A stretch of 64,000 nucleotides of DNA from CAKZQX01 sp034437035 (GTDB lineage: Bacteria > Chloroflexota > Chloroflexia > Chloroflexales > Chloroflexaceae): contig DAOTUI010000166.1 in the NCBI GenBank assembly GCA_034437035.1, positions 1 through 64,000 of the forward strand, read 5' to 3'. Under the pieces are notes generated by a model. It had not been told where the DNA came from, ran no database searches, and worked only from the letters and a program-made list of their open reading frames with translations. The translations under genes and the position numbers were made by a program. The first letter of the stretch is position 1; each line of letters opens with the position of its first letter. This document shows positions 1 through 8,315 of this stretch, one piece after another.

Positions 1-229
1 CACATAACACGCGTTACGCGGTCGGTTCCAAACCAGGTGTTCGCCGGGAAGAACGGCCCGATGCGCCTCCGGCAGGGCGGTATCGGACATTTTTTTGCTA
101 AAAATTTTGCACAGAGTGCAAAATTTTTAGCAAAAAGTTACAAAATGTACCATGCTGCCGCAGGCGATTCTGGTTTCCGGTTCTGGCCCAGTGCCGGAAC
201 CGGCCCCACCGCGTAACGCGTGTTATGTG
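1..229 (+). repeat. palindromic MITE-like repeat, copy 1 (full)
   Basis: The outer 21 bases (1-21) are the exact reverse complement of 209-229, giving perfect terminal inverted repeats around ACGCGTTACGCGG. Inner arms near 65-81 and 151-167 carry the GCCTCCGGCAGGGCGG / CTGCCGCAGGC signature. The centre is a perfect 21-bp hairpin, arms 92-112 and 116-136, loop of three bases. The whole element is therefore a nested palindrome. Related copies lie at 1906, 44684, 44930, 46477, 50771, 59920 and 60020. It has no coding capacity of its own. The left edge coincides with the window edge, so flanking direct repeats cannot be judged here. Confidence 0.9.
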
Positions 230-304
230 AGAAGTGGATTCGGCGAGGAATGCCGGGGCAGGGACGGCGCGGCTCGTGTGACGGACACTCGATTGCCTGC
301 GCTG

Positions 305-1858
305 CTATTTTTGCGGTACCTTCGCCGTGCCTTTACGCAGTCGGGCAGCGTCGAACCGCAGTTCCCCCCGAACAGTGCGCCACACATGGATGCCGCTCTG
401 GGTGACGGCGGCGCTGCTCTGGCCGGGAAAGATACTATCGCCGACCAGCCACAACCCCGGCACATGGGCCGCGCGAATGCCCAGACCCGCAAAGCCGCTC
501 TGCGCGGGACGCCGGCCCAACCCACCGACCATCCCGCGTTCGCGGCGAGTGTAGCGCTGAAATGTGATCGGCGTGCCGCTCTGCTGATAGCGAATATGGC
601 GGCGGATGTCCGGCAAGACCCGCTCGACTGCAGCGAGCATCTGCCCGACAAGCTGCTCCTTGCGCTCGTTGTAGACCGCGCGGCCGGCGGACCGGGCGGC
701 CCACCACCCTTCCGGGCGGGTATGCGTTGAGATGGTCAGGGCGCGCCGGCCGGCCGGAGCACGACTGGTATCAAAGGCCGGATGCAGCGAGAGGAACACG
801 CTGTTGCCTTCACCCAGCGGTGCAGCATAATCACACACGATCTGGTGATGGGTACAGAGGTCAGGGGGAATTGCCGCCGCATCTACCCCCAGGTAGAGCA
901 TAAACGCACCCCAGGCGGCAGGGGTTGTACGTGCGGCGCGTTCAAGTGCCGGCGGGGTTGCCCCATCCAGCAGGCGCTGCACATCCCAGAGCGTCAGGTT
1001 GGCAATCACATGGCGCGCATGGTATACTTCGCCGGTCTGCGTTTGCACCCCGGCAGCGCGTCCATGCTCCAACAGGATGCGCGTCACCCAGGTGCGGTAG
1101 CGCACCTCGCCGCCATCGCGGATGCAGGCATCGGCCAGGGTACGCGCAATGGTCCATGCACCGCCCTCGGCGTAGAACACACCCTGCCGCGCCAGATCAA
1201 GGGCTACGCTGCCAAAGAGCCAGGCACACTCATCAGATGGCACCTGCGCGCTGATCAGCAGTTGCGCATCAAGAAATGTGCGCAGTGCCCGGTCAGTTAG
1301 ACCGCAGCGGCGCAGTTCATGCTCAACCGTGCGGGGGAGATGCGGCAACAGACCGAGGAGTTCCGGACGGAGTGATGGAAGTAGCCGCAGCAGATCACCG
1401 GGCGTTTCCGGCGGCATGGGCGGATGCTGCACGGCAAAACGCCAGGAAATGTCCGCCAGACGCTCCTGATGCTGCCAGAAGCGCTCTGCCTGCGCTGCCT
1501 GCTCCGGAAAGGCAGTCTGCCGCTCAACCTGCCAGTGCTGGGAATCACCCGTACGGGTGATAACCCGGTCGGGCAGCCAGACCTGCATCGCCGGTTCCAG
1601 CCGCACTACCGGGAAGCGTATGCCTAATCGCCGGGCCACCCAGTCGTGCGCGCCGCCGGGTTGGAAGCCACCAAAGAGCGTCGCCCCAACATCAAAAATG
1701 TAGTGGCTACCGTCCGGACGCTTGCGCCGAAACGACGAGGCGCACCCCCCCGGCTCAAGATGCCCTTCCAGCAGCAGCACCCGGTGCCCGCTGTGAGCAA
1801 GCAGAGCGGCGGCCGTTACGCCACCGATACCTGCGCCAATAATGATGACATCGTACAT
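305..1858 (-). CDS. CrtD/CrtISO-family FAD-dependent carotenoid desaturase or isomerase
   Basis: This 517-aa protein opens with a dinucleotide-binding Rossmann motif, YDVIIIGAGIGG, followed by an acidic residue after the second strand (LLLEGHLEPGGCASSF). It ends with GLWLVGDSIFPGQSSAAV, the FAD-contacting C-terminal motif of the CrtI/CrtISO superfamily. The FDVGATLFGGFQPGG stretch resembles cyanobacterial and Chloroflexi C-3',4'-desaturases and carotene isomerases. Such enzymes act on polyene carotenoids at the membrane. The start was placed at 1858, after an AGG-containing ribosome site. A longer reading to 1930 would be translated from the terminal repeat of the palindromic element just upstream and has no family support. 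Which carotenoid step it performs cannot be decided from sequence alone, and no other crt gene is in the window. Confidence 0.8.
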   Translation of the reverse strand: MYDVIIIGAGIGGVTAAALLAHSGHRVLLLEGHLEPGGCASSFRRKRPDGSHYIFDVGATLFGGFQPGGAHDWVARRLGIRFPVVRLEPAMQVWLPDRVITRTGDSQHWQVERQTAFPEQAAQAERFWQHQERLADISWRFAVQHPPMPPETPGDLLRLLPSLRPELLGLLPHLPRTVEHELRRCGLTDRALRTFLDAQLLISAQVPSDECAWLFGSVALDLARQGVFYAEGGAWTIARTLADACIRDGGEVRYRTWVTRILLEHGRAAGVQTQTGEVYHARHVIANLTLWDVQRLLDGATPPALERAARTTPAAWGAFMLYLGVDAAAIPPDLCTHHQIVCDYAAPLGEGNSVFLSLHPAFDTSRAPAGRRALTISTHTRPEGWWAARSAGRAVYNERKEQLVGQMLAAVERVLPDIRRHIRYQQSGTPITFQRYTRRERGMVGGLGRRPAQSGFAGLGIRAAHVPGLWLVGDSIFPGQSSAAVTQSGIHVWRTVRGELRFDAARLRKGTAKVPQK

Positions 1859-1905
1859 AACCTGATTCCTGATGTGAACGCTTACCACATACGTTGGGTT
1901 AATAA

Positions 1906-2102
1906 CACGAGTTACGTGGTCGGCATTCAAACCATATATTGACTAGACAAAAAGCCGACTTCGCCTGCGGCAGCATGGTACATTTTGATCTTTTTCATAA
2001 AAACCTGCATCTTGTGCAAATTTTTTGTGAAATAAGGAATGGAGTCCTCTACCTCGCCGGAGGCGAAATTCCCTCCCGGTTCAGAGATCGCGTACATCGT
2101 GC
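1906..2102 (-). repeat. palindromic MITE-like repeat, copy 2 (diverged)
   Basis: The ends CACGAGTTACGTGGT and ATCGCGTACATCGTG are imperfect inverted repeats of the family terminus. Inner arms GCCTGCGGCAGCATGGTAC and CTCGCCGGAGGCGA are present. The central hairpin (about 1991-2032) is decayed and pairs only partly. The hexamer TAATAA occurs directly outside both ends (1900-1905 and 2103-2108), a candidate target-site duplication. It is inverted relative to copies 1, 6 and 7b, since the GCCTGCGGCAGCATGG arm comes first. It sits immediately upstream of the carotenoid gene. Confidence 0.75.
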
Positions 2103-2168
2103 TAATAATTATACCTGAAGGCCGGACGGTACCACCTGACCCAGGAAAAAACCAGACAATTGGGGGAG

Positions 2169-2197
2169 TTGCCTTGCTGCGACAATACTCATATAAT
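2169..2197 (+). promoter_or_regulatory. sigma-70-type promoter of the kinase-phosphatase block
   Basis: TTGCCT (2169-2174) and TATAAT (2192-2197) are separated by exactly 17 bases. Transcription would begin near 2204, about 115 bases before the kinase start codon. The perfect -10 box and ideal spacing make this one of the best promoter matches in the window. Confidence 0.65.
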
Positions 2198-2208
2198 AAA
2201 GCACAATG

Positions 2209-2226
2209 CGCGCGAAGCTTCGCGCG
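2209..2226. promoter_or_regulatory. 18-bp perfect palindrome at the kinase operon start site
   Basis: CGCGCGAAGCTTCGCGCG is a perfect 18-bp palindrome placed about 5 bases after the predicted transcription start of the kinase operon. Its position fits an operator for a dimeric repressor. It could equally form a hairpin at the 5' end of the transcript. No regulator can be assigned. Confidence 0.45.
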
Positions 2227-2319
2227 ATGATCTTTTTAACCAGAGGCAAACCGCACAAAGGTGCGTCCCCGGCTGCGGATCAGGAGTACGGGCACCGTTC
2301 TAAAGTAATGAGGTGAAGC

Positions 2320-4293
2320 ATGGCATTGATTAAAAAGGCGGGTACAACCAAAAGCATCAATACTCCTCCGGCCGATAAAGATGATGGGCCGGGCACACCG
2401 GGCACTGCCGCGCCCGGTACAAAGCGTGGCATCGGTTCAGTTCAGACTCTGACCGTCGGCACGGTGTTGCAGGGCCGCTACACGATTGAAGGCCCCCTGG
2501 GTATCGGCGGTATGAGTATGGTCTACCTGGGGCGTGACTTGCGTTTTAAAGATGTTGTTCGTCCATGTGCGATTAAAGAGATGTATCAGAGTGCGCCCGA
2601 CTCCCACACGCGCATGCTTAATCTGAAAAACTTTGAACGTGAGTCCGGGCTGCTGGCAACATTACAACATCCCGCTATCCCCAAGGTCTATGACTTCTTT
2701 GAAGAGAATGGGCGCATCTACCTGGTGCTTGAACTGATTGCCGGCAAGGATCTTGAGTCCGTCCTGGAAGACGCCGGAAACCCGCTCGATGAAGTCAAGG
2801 CCTGCCAGTGGGCAATGCAAATCTGTGATGTGTTAAACCATCTGCATAATCACCAACCGGAACCGATTATCTTTCGGGATATGAAACCATCGAACGTGAT
2901 GGTGACACCCGAGGATCGCATTGTCTTGATCGACTTCGGTATTGCGCGTAACCTCACCCGGACGGACCGCAAGGGTACAATGATCGGAACGGAAGGTTAC
3001 TCACCACCAGAGCAGTATCGCGGTTTGGTCGAGCCCCAGAGCGACCTCTATGCGCTGGGCGCAACCCTGCACCACCTGCTCTCCGGCAACGACCCACGCC
3101 TGGAGACACCCTTCACCTTCCATGAGCGCCCGCTACGCCAGATCAACCCGGCTATCTCGCCTGAAATGGAAGCGATTGTTATGCGCGCGCTGGAGTATGA
3201 TCTTACCGCCCGCTGGTCCACTGCCGAAGAATTCAAGCAGGCGCTGCTAAGCGTTCCCGGCGTGGCAACAACGACGCCGGCGACACACTCCGCCGGAGCG
3301 ATTGCACCGCCCATTTTGCGGAAGAGCAGCGAGTCGACGGAGTTGATCTGGAGCTTTACCTGTGAGGATGAAGTGCGCTCCTCGCCCTGTGTCAACAGTG
3401 GGATGCTCTTCATCGGGTGCTACGACACCAACCTCTATGCGCTTGATCTGGCACGGGGTGAGTTCCGCTGGAAGTATGCAACCGAGGGCGGCGTCAGTTC
3501 TTCGCCGGTCGTCTGGGAAGATGTTGTCATCTTTGGTTCTGAAGATGGTGCGGTGTATGCGCTCGATAAGCGGCGCGGTAAGCTGAGTTGGACCTTCCGC
3601 ACAGGACGCTCCATTCGCTCCTCGCCCCGCTTGTATGATCGCATTGTGTTTATCGGCTCCGATGACCAGCATTTCTACGCGCTGGACGGCCTCCGTGGTA
3701 CCATGATCTGGAAGTATCGCACCTGGATGCCGATTCGCTCCTCAGGGTTTGCTACGAATGAAGCCGTTTTTATCGGCGGGAACGACGGGCATGTCTACTG
3801 CCTGGATATTCGGAACGGCGGGATCAAGTGGAAGCAGCGTACCCAGCAACCGGTTATCTCTTCTCCGGTCTTTAGCGATGGACTGGTATTTGTCGGCTCG
3901 ATGGATAACAATCTGTATGCCCTCGACGGCGAAGGTGGCTGGCCGGCCTGGCGCTATCGCACCGGACACTATGTGAATGCGCGCCCATGTATTTTCGGCA
4001 CACGCGTGTTCGTCGGCAGCGCCGATGGCAACATGTATGCCCTGGAAAAGAAAAATGGGCGACTGGCCTGGAAGTATGAGACCGACAGTCAGATTGCCTC
4101 TTCCCCCTGTGTAGACAATGGGCGGATCTATTTTGGGGCAATTGATGGGAATATCTACTGTCTTGATGTAGCATCGGGATCACTGGTCTGGAAGTACCAG
4201 ACGGGTGCGCCGGTGGTTTCTTCGCCAACGATACTGGATGGTGTCGTGTACATTGGCTCAATGGATCATCAGGTGTACGCCCTGAAAGCCTGA
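2320..4293 (+). CDS. Ser/Thr protein kinase with C-terminal PQQ-like beta-propeller
   Basis: This 657-aa Hanks-type kinase transfers phosphate from ATP to Ser/Thr of partner proteins. The glycine-rich loop is LGIGGMS (about 60-66), the ATP lysine is in CAIKEMY (K86), the catalytic loop is FRDMKPSN (185-192), the DFG motif is at 205-207 and the APE-like segment is SPPEQYRG. The usual HRD histidine is Phe185, a known variation that does not remove the catalytic Asp. Residues about 340-657 form eight repeats of the pattern W-x-Y-x-T...SSP...GS-x-D-x-x-YALD, predicting an eight-bladed PQQ/WD-like propeller that probably binds ligand or protein. There is no transmembrane helix between kinase and propeller, so it is likely cytoplasmic. 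GAGGTGAAGC precedes the ATG. A PP2C phosphatase and an FHA protein follow, a classic write-erase-read set. Confidence 0.92.
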   Translation: MALIKKAGTTKSINTPPADKDDGPGTPGTAAPGTKRGIGSVQTLTVGTVLQGRYTIEGPLGIGGMSMVYLGRDLRFKDVVRPCAIKEMYQSAPDSHTRMLNLKNFERESGLLATLQHPAIPKVYDFFEENGRIYLVLELIAGKDLESVLEDAGNPLDEVKACQWAMQICDVLNHLHNHQPEPIIFRDMKPSNVMVTPEDRIVLIDFGIARNLTRTDRKGTMIGTEGYSPPEQYRGLVEPQSDLYALGATLHHLLSGNDPRLETPFTFHERPLRQINPAISPEMEAIVMRALEYDLTARWSTAEEFKQALLSVPGVATTTPATHSAGAIAPPILRKSSESTELIWSFTCEDEVRSSPCVNSGMLFIGCYDTNLYALDLARGEFRWKYATEGGVSSSPVVWEDVVIFGSEDGAVYALDKRRGKLSWTFRTGRSIRSSPRLYDRIVFIGSDDQHFYALDGLRGTMIWKYRTWMPIRSSGFATNEAVFIGGNDGHVYCLDIRNGGIKWKQRTQQPVISSPVFSDGLVFVGSMDNNLYALDGEGGWPAWRYRTGHYVNARPCIFGTRVFVGSADGNMYALEKKNGRLAWKYETDSQIASSPCVDNGRIYFGAIDGNIYCLDVASGSLVWKYQTGAPVVSSPTILDGVVYIGSMDHQVYALKA

Positions 4294-4361
4294 GCGAACG
4301 CGTACGGTTTTGAGGATTAGGCAATGTCACGATTGCCACACGGAGAGACGGAGAGCGGTTT

Positions 4362-5819
4362 ATGGACTTTTTGCGTAGACTCTTTCGCAGCGAGCAGCAT
4401 GACGCGTCATCTGCATCTAACAATCAGCCTGCACCTGAGATCGCCATGGCCGTTGCCGAGCCTGATCAGGATGCCGCTTCCGACAACGCTGCCACTGATA
4501 CTACACCGACCGATGCTGCAACCGGGCCGGCAGAAGGAGAGCCGCATCCGCCGGTTGAGGATGCGGCGTCTGAGCGGCAATGGTGGGAAGAATCCAACCC
4601 GCCAACCGAGCATAGCTCCACCGTTGTTAGTACCAGTGCCGCTTCTGCGGAGGCGGCCGCGCCGGATGCGGAGCAACCCACTGCCGATGAGCTTTCGTCT
4701 GAAGCGGCGGGCGCACCGGACGCGGAGCAACCCGCCGCTGATGAGGAACTCACGCCCTCGAAAGCGCCTACGGAACCGCTTTCCATCTCTCGGACACGCA
4801 TTTTTGAGCAAGAATCCGCAGGTGTGACGGAACCATCCGAACCGGCATCCCCTGAGTCTCTAGCTGACTCAGCGGCACCAGGTGCCACGCCGGAAGCTGA
4901 AGGTGACACAGAGCCGGACGCACCGGTAGATGAGGCAGAGCAGGCAACATCTACGGTGGATATGGAAGAGGAGGGTACGCACCGGCTGAATTTCCAGAGC
5001 GCGCCGAGTTTGAGCAGCCGGCATTCGGCCCAGGGGTTGGCCGCCGCAGCCCTGCGCGATGTCGGGCGAATACGCCAGAATAATCAGGATAGTGTCTTCG
5101 CAACACTGACGACCCTGCCGCGCGAAGGGGCCGACCTGCCGATGGGCCTGTTTGTGATTGCCGATGGGATGGGTGGGCATGACAGCGGCGAACTTGCCGG
5201 CCGACTGGCCGTGCGCAGTGTGGCCCAGGAAGTGATCTCGCAACTGATCATGCCGGCCCTCGATGATGCCATGACTGAAGCGCTTCAACCCCTGATGGTT
5301 GCAGCGGTTCAGGAGGCCAATCGTACCATCTGGGACCATGCACAGACGATTCACTCTGATATGGGCACAACCTGCACGGCTGTGCTGTTGATGGGGCAGG
5401 CGCTCTATATTGCCCACGTTGGCGACTCGCGCGCCTACCTGCTTGAGGCAGGTGGTCTGCGTTGCCTGACCGATGATCACTCGGCTGTCGGACGGTTGAT
5501 CCAGCTTGGACAGCTTGAGCCGTCTGCAGCCCGAGACCACCCCCTCCGCAGCCAACTCTACCGGACGGTCGGGCAGCAACCTCAGGTGCAGGTAGACTTT
5601 ATCTATCAGCAATTCAGCGGAAGTAGCCACTTGCTCCTGTGTAGCGATGGGCTGTGGGGGATGATTTCGGAGGAAGACATCCAACAGGCGTTGACGAACC
5701 ACCTCTGGCCGCACGATGCCTGCCGTGAACTGATTGCCCTGGCGAACCTCGCCGGCGGTGAAGATAATATATCCGCCATTGTCGTCACATTGCCTATCGC
5801 AGAAAGGTCATCTCAATGA
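4362..5819 (+). CDS. PP2C-family Ser/Thr protein phosphatase with long acidic N-terminal region
   Basis: The 485-aa product has a PP2C (PPM) catalytic domain at about 228-480. Metal-binding and core motifs visible are RQNNQDS, VIADGMGGHDSG, SDMGTT, AHVGDSRAYLL, LLCSDGLWGM and GGEDNIS. It dephosphorylates Ser/Thr phosphoproteins and is the expected counterpart of the upstream kinase. Residues about 15-215 are rich in Ala, Pro, Glu, Asp and Ser, contain short near-repeats (such as PDAEQP twice) and look disordered; they may be a flexible tether. Its stop codon overlaps the start of the VWA gene (ATGA), indicating translational coupling. The gene lies 68 bases after the kinase. Confidence 0.92.
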   Translation: MDFLRRLFRSEQHDASSASNNQPAPEIAMAVAEPDQDAASDNAATDTTPTDAATGPAEGEPHPPVEDAASERQWWEESNPPTEHSSTVVSTSAASAEAAAPDAEQPTADELSSEAAGAPDAEQPAADEELTPSKAPTEPLSISRTRIFEQESAGVTEPSEPASPESLADSAAPGATPEAEGDTEPDAPVDEAEQATSTVDMEEEGTHRLNFQSAPSLSSRHSAQGLAAAALRDVGRIRQNNQDSVFATLTTLPREGADLPMGLFVIADGMGGHDSGELAGRLAVRSVAQEVISQLIMPALDDAMTEALQPLMVAAVQEANRTIWDHAQTIHSDMGTTCTAVLLMGQALYIAHVGDSRAYLLEAGGLRCLTDDHSAVGRLIQLGQLEPSAARDHPLRSQLYRTVGQQPQVQVDFIYQQFSGSSHLLLCSDGLWGMISEEDIQQALTNHLWPHDACRELIALANLAGGEDNISAIVVTLPIAERSSQ

Positions 5820-7090
5820 GTCCTGGCATCCAACTCCGTTGGACCCTCAGCCGCGATATGCTCCCGGAGAGTGATGAGCGGCAACTAATGTATGTGCTGC
5901 TTGAGGCTGCTCCTCAAGGGTTGCCGACATCGCTGCCCAAACTGCCGCTCAATCTCTGCCTGGTTATTGATCGCAGTTCCTCCATGCGTGGTGATCGGCT
6001 AATGCAGGTCAAGGATGCGGCACAACGTATCGTTGATCAGATGAGTTCCGATGACTATTTTGCGCTCATTACCTTTAATGATCGTGCCGATGTTGTTATT
6101 CCTGCACAGCGAGTTAAAAACAAGCTCGAACTCAAACGCATGATCGGCAACATTGAGGCAATGGGCGGCACCGAGATGGCAACCGGCATGGCGCTGGCGC
6201 TTCAGGAAACGCAGCGCGCAATGCTGCGCCGGGGGGTGAGCCGAATTGTGGTGCTAACGGATGGTCGCACCTACGGCGATGAAGGCCGCTGTGTAGAGAT
6301 TGCCCGGCGGGCGCAGGGACGTGGGGTTGGGGTGACAGCGCTGGGAATCGGTGATGAGTGGAACGAAGATCTGCTGGAGACGATGGCCGCACGGGAGAAT
6401 AGCCGCGCTCACTACATCACCTCAGCACAGGAGATTACCCAGGTCTTTGGCGATGAACTCAAGCGCATGTATTCGATCTTTGCTCAGGATGTGCAACTGC
6501 GGGTTGAGATGCGCCCCGGCGGTCTGATCCGCTCGCTTGACCGGGTGCGCCCCTTTATTGCCCCCGTGACCATTGCCGAAGAGCGGGAGTTAACCTGGCT
6601 GAGTAAACTGGGTGACTGGCCCGGCAGCGATGTGCAGGCATTTCTGCTGGAACTGATCGTGCCCGCACTGAACGTTGGCGACCATCCCCTGCTGCGGATG
6701 AACCTGCGCTATGATCTGCCCGGTGCTAATCTGCTCAACCAGAACAGTGAGGCGGTGCTGCGCATTGCCATCCGTCCCGCCGAGTCCGTGACCTATGAGG
6801 TTGATGCAACGGTCAAACACTGGCTGGAACGGCTGGTTGCCTATCGTCTGCAGGCCGGCGCGTGGCAGGATGTAGAGTCCGGTCGCATCGAGGAGGCAAC
6901 CCGGCGCTTGCAGATGGCGGGAACGCGCCTGTTTGAAGCCGGCGAGGTTGACCTGGCCCGTACGGTTCAGGATGAGGCAACCCGCCTGCTGCGCTCAGGG
7001 AATACAACGTCGGAGGGCCGCAAGCGTATCAAGTATGGCACGCGCGGGTTGATGGGCAAAAGTGATATGAGTAAAGAGCGGGAGGCATAA
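5816..7090 (+). CDS. von Willebrand factor type A domain protein
   Basis: The 424-aa protein has a VWA domain at about 40-220 with a complete MIDAS: DRSSSM (DxSxS), the GGTEMATG threonine loop and VLTDGRTYGDEG. It binds a divalent metal and probably a protein ligand. The C-terminal half (about 230-424) has no recognised domain but contains a helical, Arg/Glu-rich end typical of cytosolic Chloroflexi VWA proteins. There is no signal peptide, so it should act in the cytoplasm. Start and phosphatase stop overlap by four bases. Its place between phosphatase and FHA protein suggests it is a scaffold or effector of the phospho-signalling module; this is inference. Confidence 0.88.
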   Translation: MSPGIQLRWTLSRDMLPESDERQLMYVLLEAAPQGLPTSLPKLPLNLCLVIDRSSSMRGDRLMQVKDAAQRIVDQMSSDDYFALITFNDRADVVIPAQRVKNKLELKRMIGNIEAMGGTEMATGMALALQETQRAMLRRGVSRIVVLTDGRTYGDEGRCVEIARRAQGRGVGVTALGIGDEWNEDLLETMAARENSRAHYITSAQEITQVFGDELKRMYSIFAQDVQLRVEMRPGGLIRSLDRVRPFIAPVTIAEERELTWLSKLGDWPGSDVQAFLLELIVPALNVGDHPLLRMNLRYDLPGANLLNQNSEAVLRIAIRPAESVTYEVDATVKHWLERLVAYRLQAGAWQDVESGRIEEATRRLQMAGTRLFEAGEVDLARTVQDEATRLLRSGNTTSEGRKRIKYGTRGLMGKSDMSKEREA

Positions 7091-7131
7091 GCCCCGCTGT
7101 TCACACGCAGGCCGGATCAGGAGAGACCTGT

Positions 7132-7653
7132 ATGCAAATATGTCCGCATTGTAATGCGCAACAACTTGATGGAACTATATTTTGCGCCGATTGTGGTGGC
7201 AGTCTGCTGGTCGTCGGCGCACGCAAGGAGACCACCGCCTCACTGGGGCAGCATCTGAACGATGTTGATCTGCCGACCCAGCCAACCGTGATCGCGGCCC
7301 CTGAGCCGCCGCAGCAGGCGACCGGCGGCTTTACGATCCGGCTGGTCGTGCTTAATAGTGGGCGGCGGATGGTGCTCGATGCTAGTGAAGAGTTACTGAT
7401 CGGGCGCAAAGACAATGCCAAAGGGATCTTCCCGGATATTGATCTTGGCCTTGATGGGGGGTATGATGCGGGCGTTTCCCGCCGCCATGCGGTTATTACC
7501 TTGCAGAATGGTACCTGCATGATACAAGACCTGGATAGCGCCAATGGTACCTTTATCAACGATCAGCAAATCCCCCCCCGTGTGTCCACCCCTATTCGCC
7601 ATGGCGATGAACTCAAATTTGGGACACTTCTGTTGCGACTCGAACTTGGATAG
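7132..7653 (+). CDS. zinc-ribbon plus FHA domain protein
   Basis: This 173-aa protein starts with a zinc ribbon (CPHC at 4-7 and CADC near 20-23). Residues about 65-165 form an FHA domain with the diagnostic GRK, SRRH and DLDSANGTFIN motifs. FHA domains bind phosphothreonine, so this is the likely reader of the kinase encoded three genes upstream. The intervening stretch is low-complexity and Pro/Thr-rich and could itself be phosphorylated. A GGAGAGACCTGT stretch precedes the ATG. Confidence 0.9.
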   Translation: MQICPHCNAQQLDGTIFCADCGGSLLVVGARKETTASLGQHLNDVDLPTQPTVIAAPEPPQQATGGFTIRLVVLNSGRRMVLDASEELLIGRKDNAKGIFPDIDLGLDGGYDAGVSRRHAVITLQNGTCMIQDLDSANGTFINDQQIPPRVSTPIRHGDELKFGTLLLRLELG

Positions 7654-7765
7654 CGCTGCCTGGTAAACAATTAGAACAATCAGCGCTGCCGTATTGCCGG
7701 CTCAGGGCGCACGGAAATTGGGTCCGCGTTGTCCCCCGGCAGTCAGTATGGTAAGGAGGTTGTGC

Positions 7766-8011
7766 ATGCCAAAGACCGTCATTTTACATATTCAGGGCGA
7801 AGACCCGGTTCTGGCGGATATTGATCAGGAACCCGAACCTACGGACGCATTTATCAAAGTCACCAATATGCGCAAGCGTGACGGGAAAGATGTCGGCTAC
7901 CTGGCGGGAGGTGTGCAGGCCGTTATCTTCCCCTGGCACCGGATCACCTTTATCGAGATTATGCCAAGCGAGGAAGAGCGCGACAAGGTTGTGGACTTCT
8001 TCCGGCTGTAG
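7766..8011 (+). CDS. small conserved-looking protein of unknown function
   Basis: The 81-aa product begins at an ATG preceded by a strong AAGGAGG ribosome site; a longer in-frame reading lacks one. It is acidic, without cysteines, membrane helix or signal peptide. The middle is strand-rich (DVGYLAGGVQAVIFPWHRITFIEIMP) and it ends in a short helix. I do not recognise the family. It is the last gene of the kinase-phosphatase-VWA-FHA run, 112 bases after the FHA gene, so a role in that module is possible but not shown. Confidence 0.7.
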   Translation: MPKTVILHIQGEDPVLADIDQEPEPTDAFIKVTNMRKRDGKDVGYLAGGVQAVIFPWHRITFIEIMPSEEERDKVVDFFRL

Positions 8012-8048
8012 GGATTGGACAAGGAAGCCTCTCGCATATTTTGTCACA

Positions 8049-8105
8049 CCGGACGGAGTGGAGCAGTGCGGCCTACCGGGTGCCGGATTGCTTCACTCCG
8101 TCCGG
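8049..8105 (+). terminator. hairpin after the kinase-phosphatase block
   Basis: CCGGACGGAGTG (8049-8060) and CACTCCGTCCGG (8094-8105) are perfect 12-bp complements with a 33-base loop that can pair further inside. No clean T-run follows, so rho-independent termination is uncertain. It separates the signalling block from selC. Confidence 0.45.
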
Positions 8106-8192
8106 CATATCGGCATACGGCAATACATCAAAGTTGGGCGGAATGACCCGGTTATGTTGACAGTCAGGCGGGCAACCCCTACCATGCCGAAC

Positions 8193-8289
8193 GAGAGCGG
8201 ATATGGCCCGGTGGCTGTCCTGGTCTTCAAAACCAGTGGGCGGAGTGACGAGCTTCGCCGATGGGTTCGACTCCCATGCGCTCTCGCCA
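8193..8289 (+). tRNA. selC: tRNA-Sec (anticodon UCA)
   Basis: The gene is 97 nt including an encoded CCA, close to the 95 nt of E. coli selC. The anticodon stem CTGGT/ACCAG closes the 7-base loop CTTCAAA, giving anticodon TCA (UCA), which reads UGA. The variable arm is long: GGCGGAG pairs with CTTCGCC over 7 bp including one G-U. The T arm is ATGGG-TTCGACT-CCCAT. Eight bases lie between T stem and discriminator G (GCGCTCTC), matching the 8-bp acceptor of bacterial tRNA-Sec. The 5' strand GAGAGCGG pairs at seven of eight positions. All point to selenocysteine rather than serine or a suppressor. No selA, selB or selD is in the window. Confidence 0.92.
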
Positions 8290-8315
8290 CACACCCCACA
8301 CTTCCCCGACAAATC

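Noticed and set aside
152..730. 192-codon frame at the window start
   Set aside because: It begins in repeat copy 1 and continues antisense to the carotenoid gene.
1859..1930. N-terminal extension of the carotenoid enzyme
   Set aside because: The extra codons read through the terminal repeat of palindromic copy 2, and the Rossmann motif normally starts within a few residues of the N-terminus.
8193..8289. tRNA-Ser or tRNA-Leu reading of the tRNA with a long variable arm
   Set aside because: The anticodon is UCA, which matches neither, and the 8-nt acceptor side and length fit tRNA-Sec.
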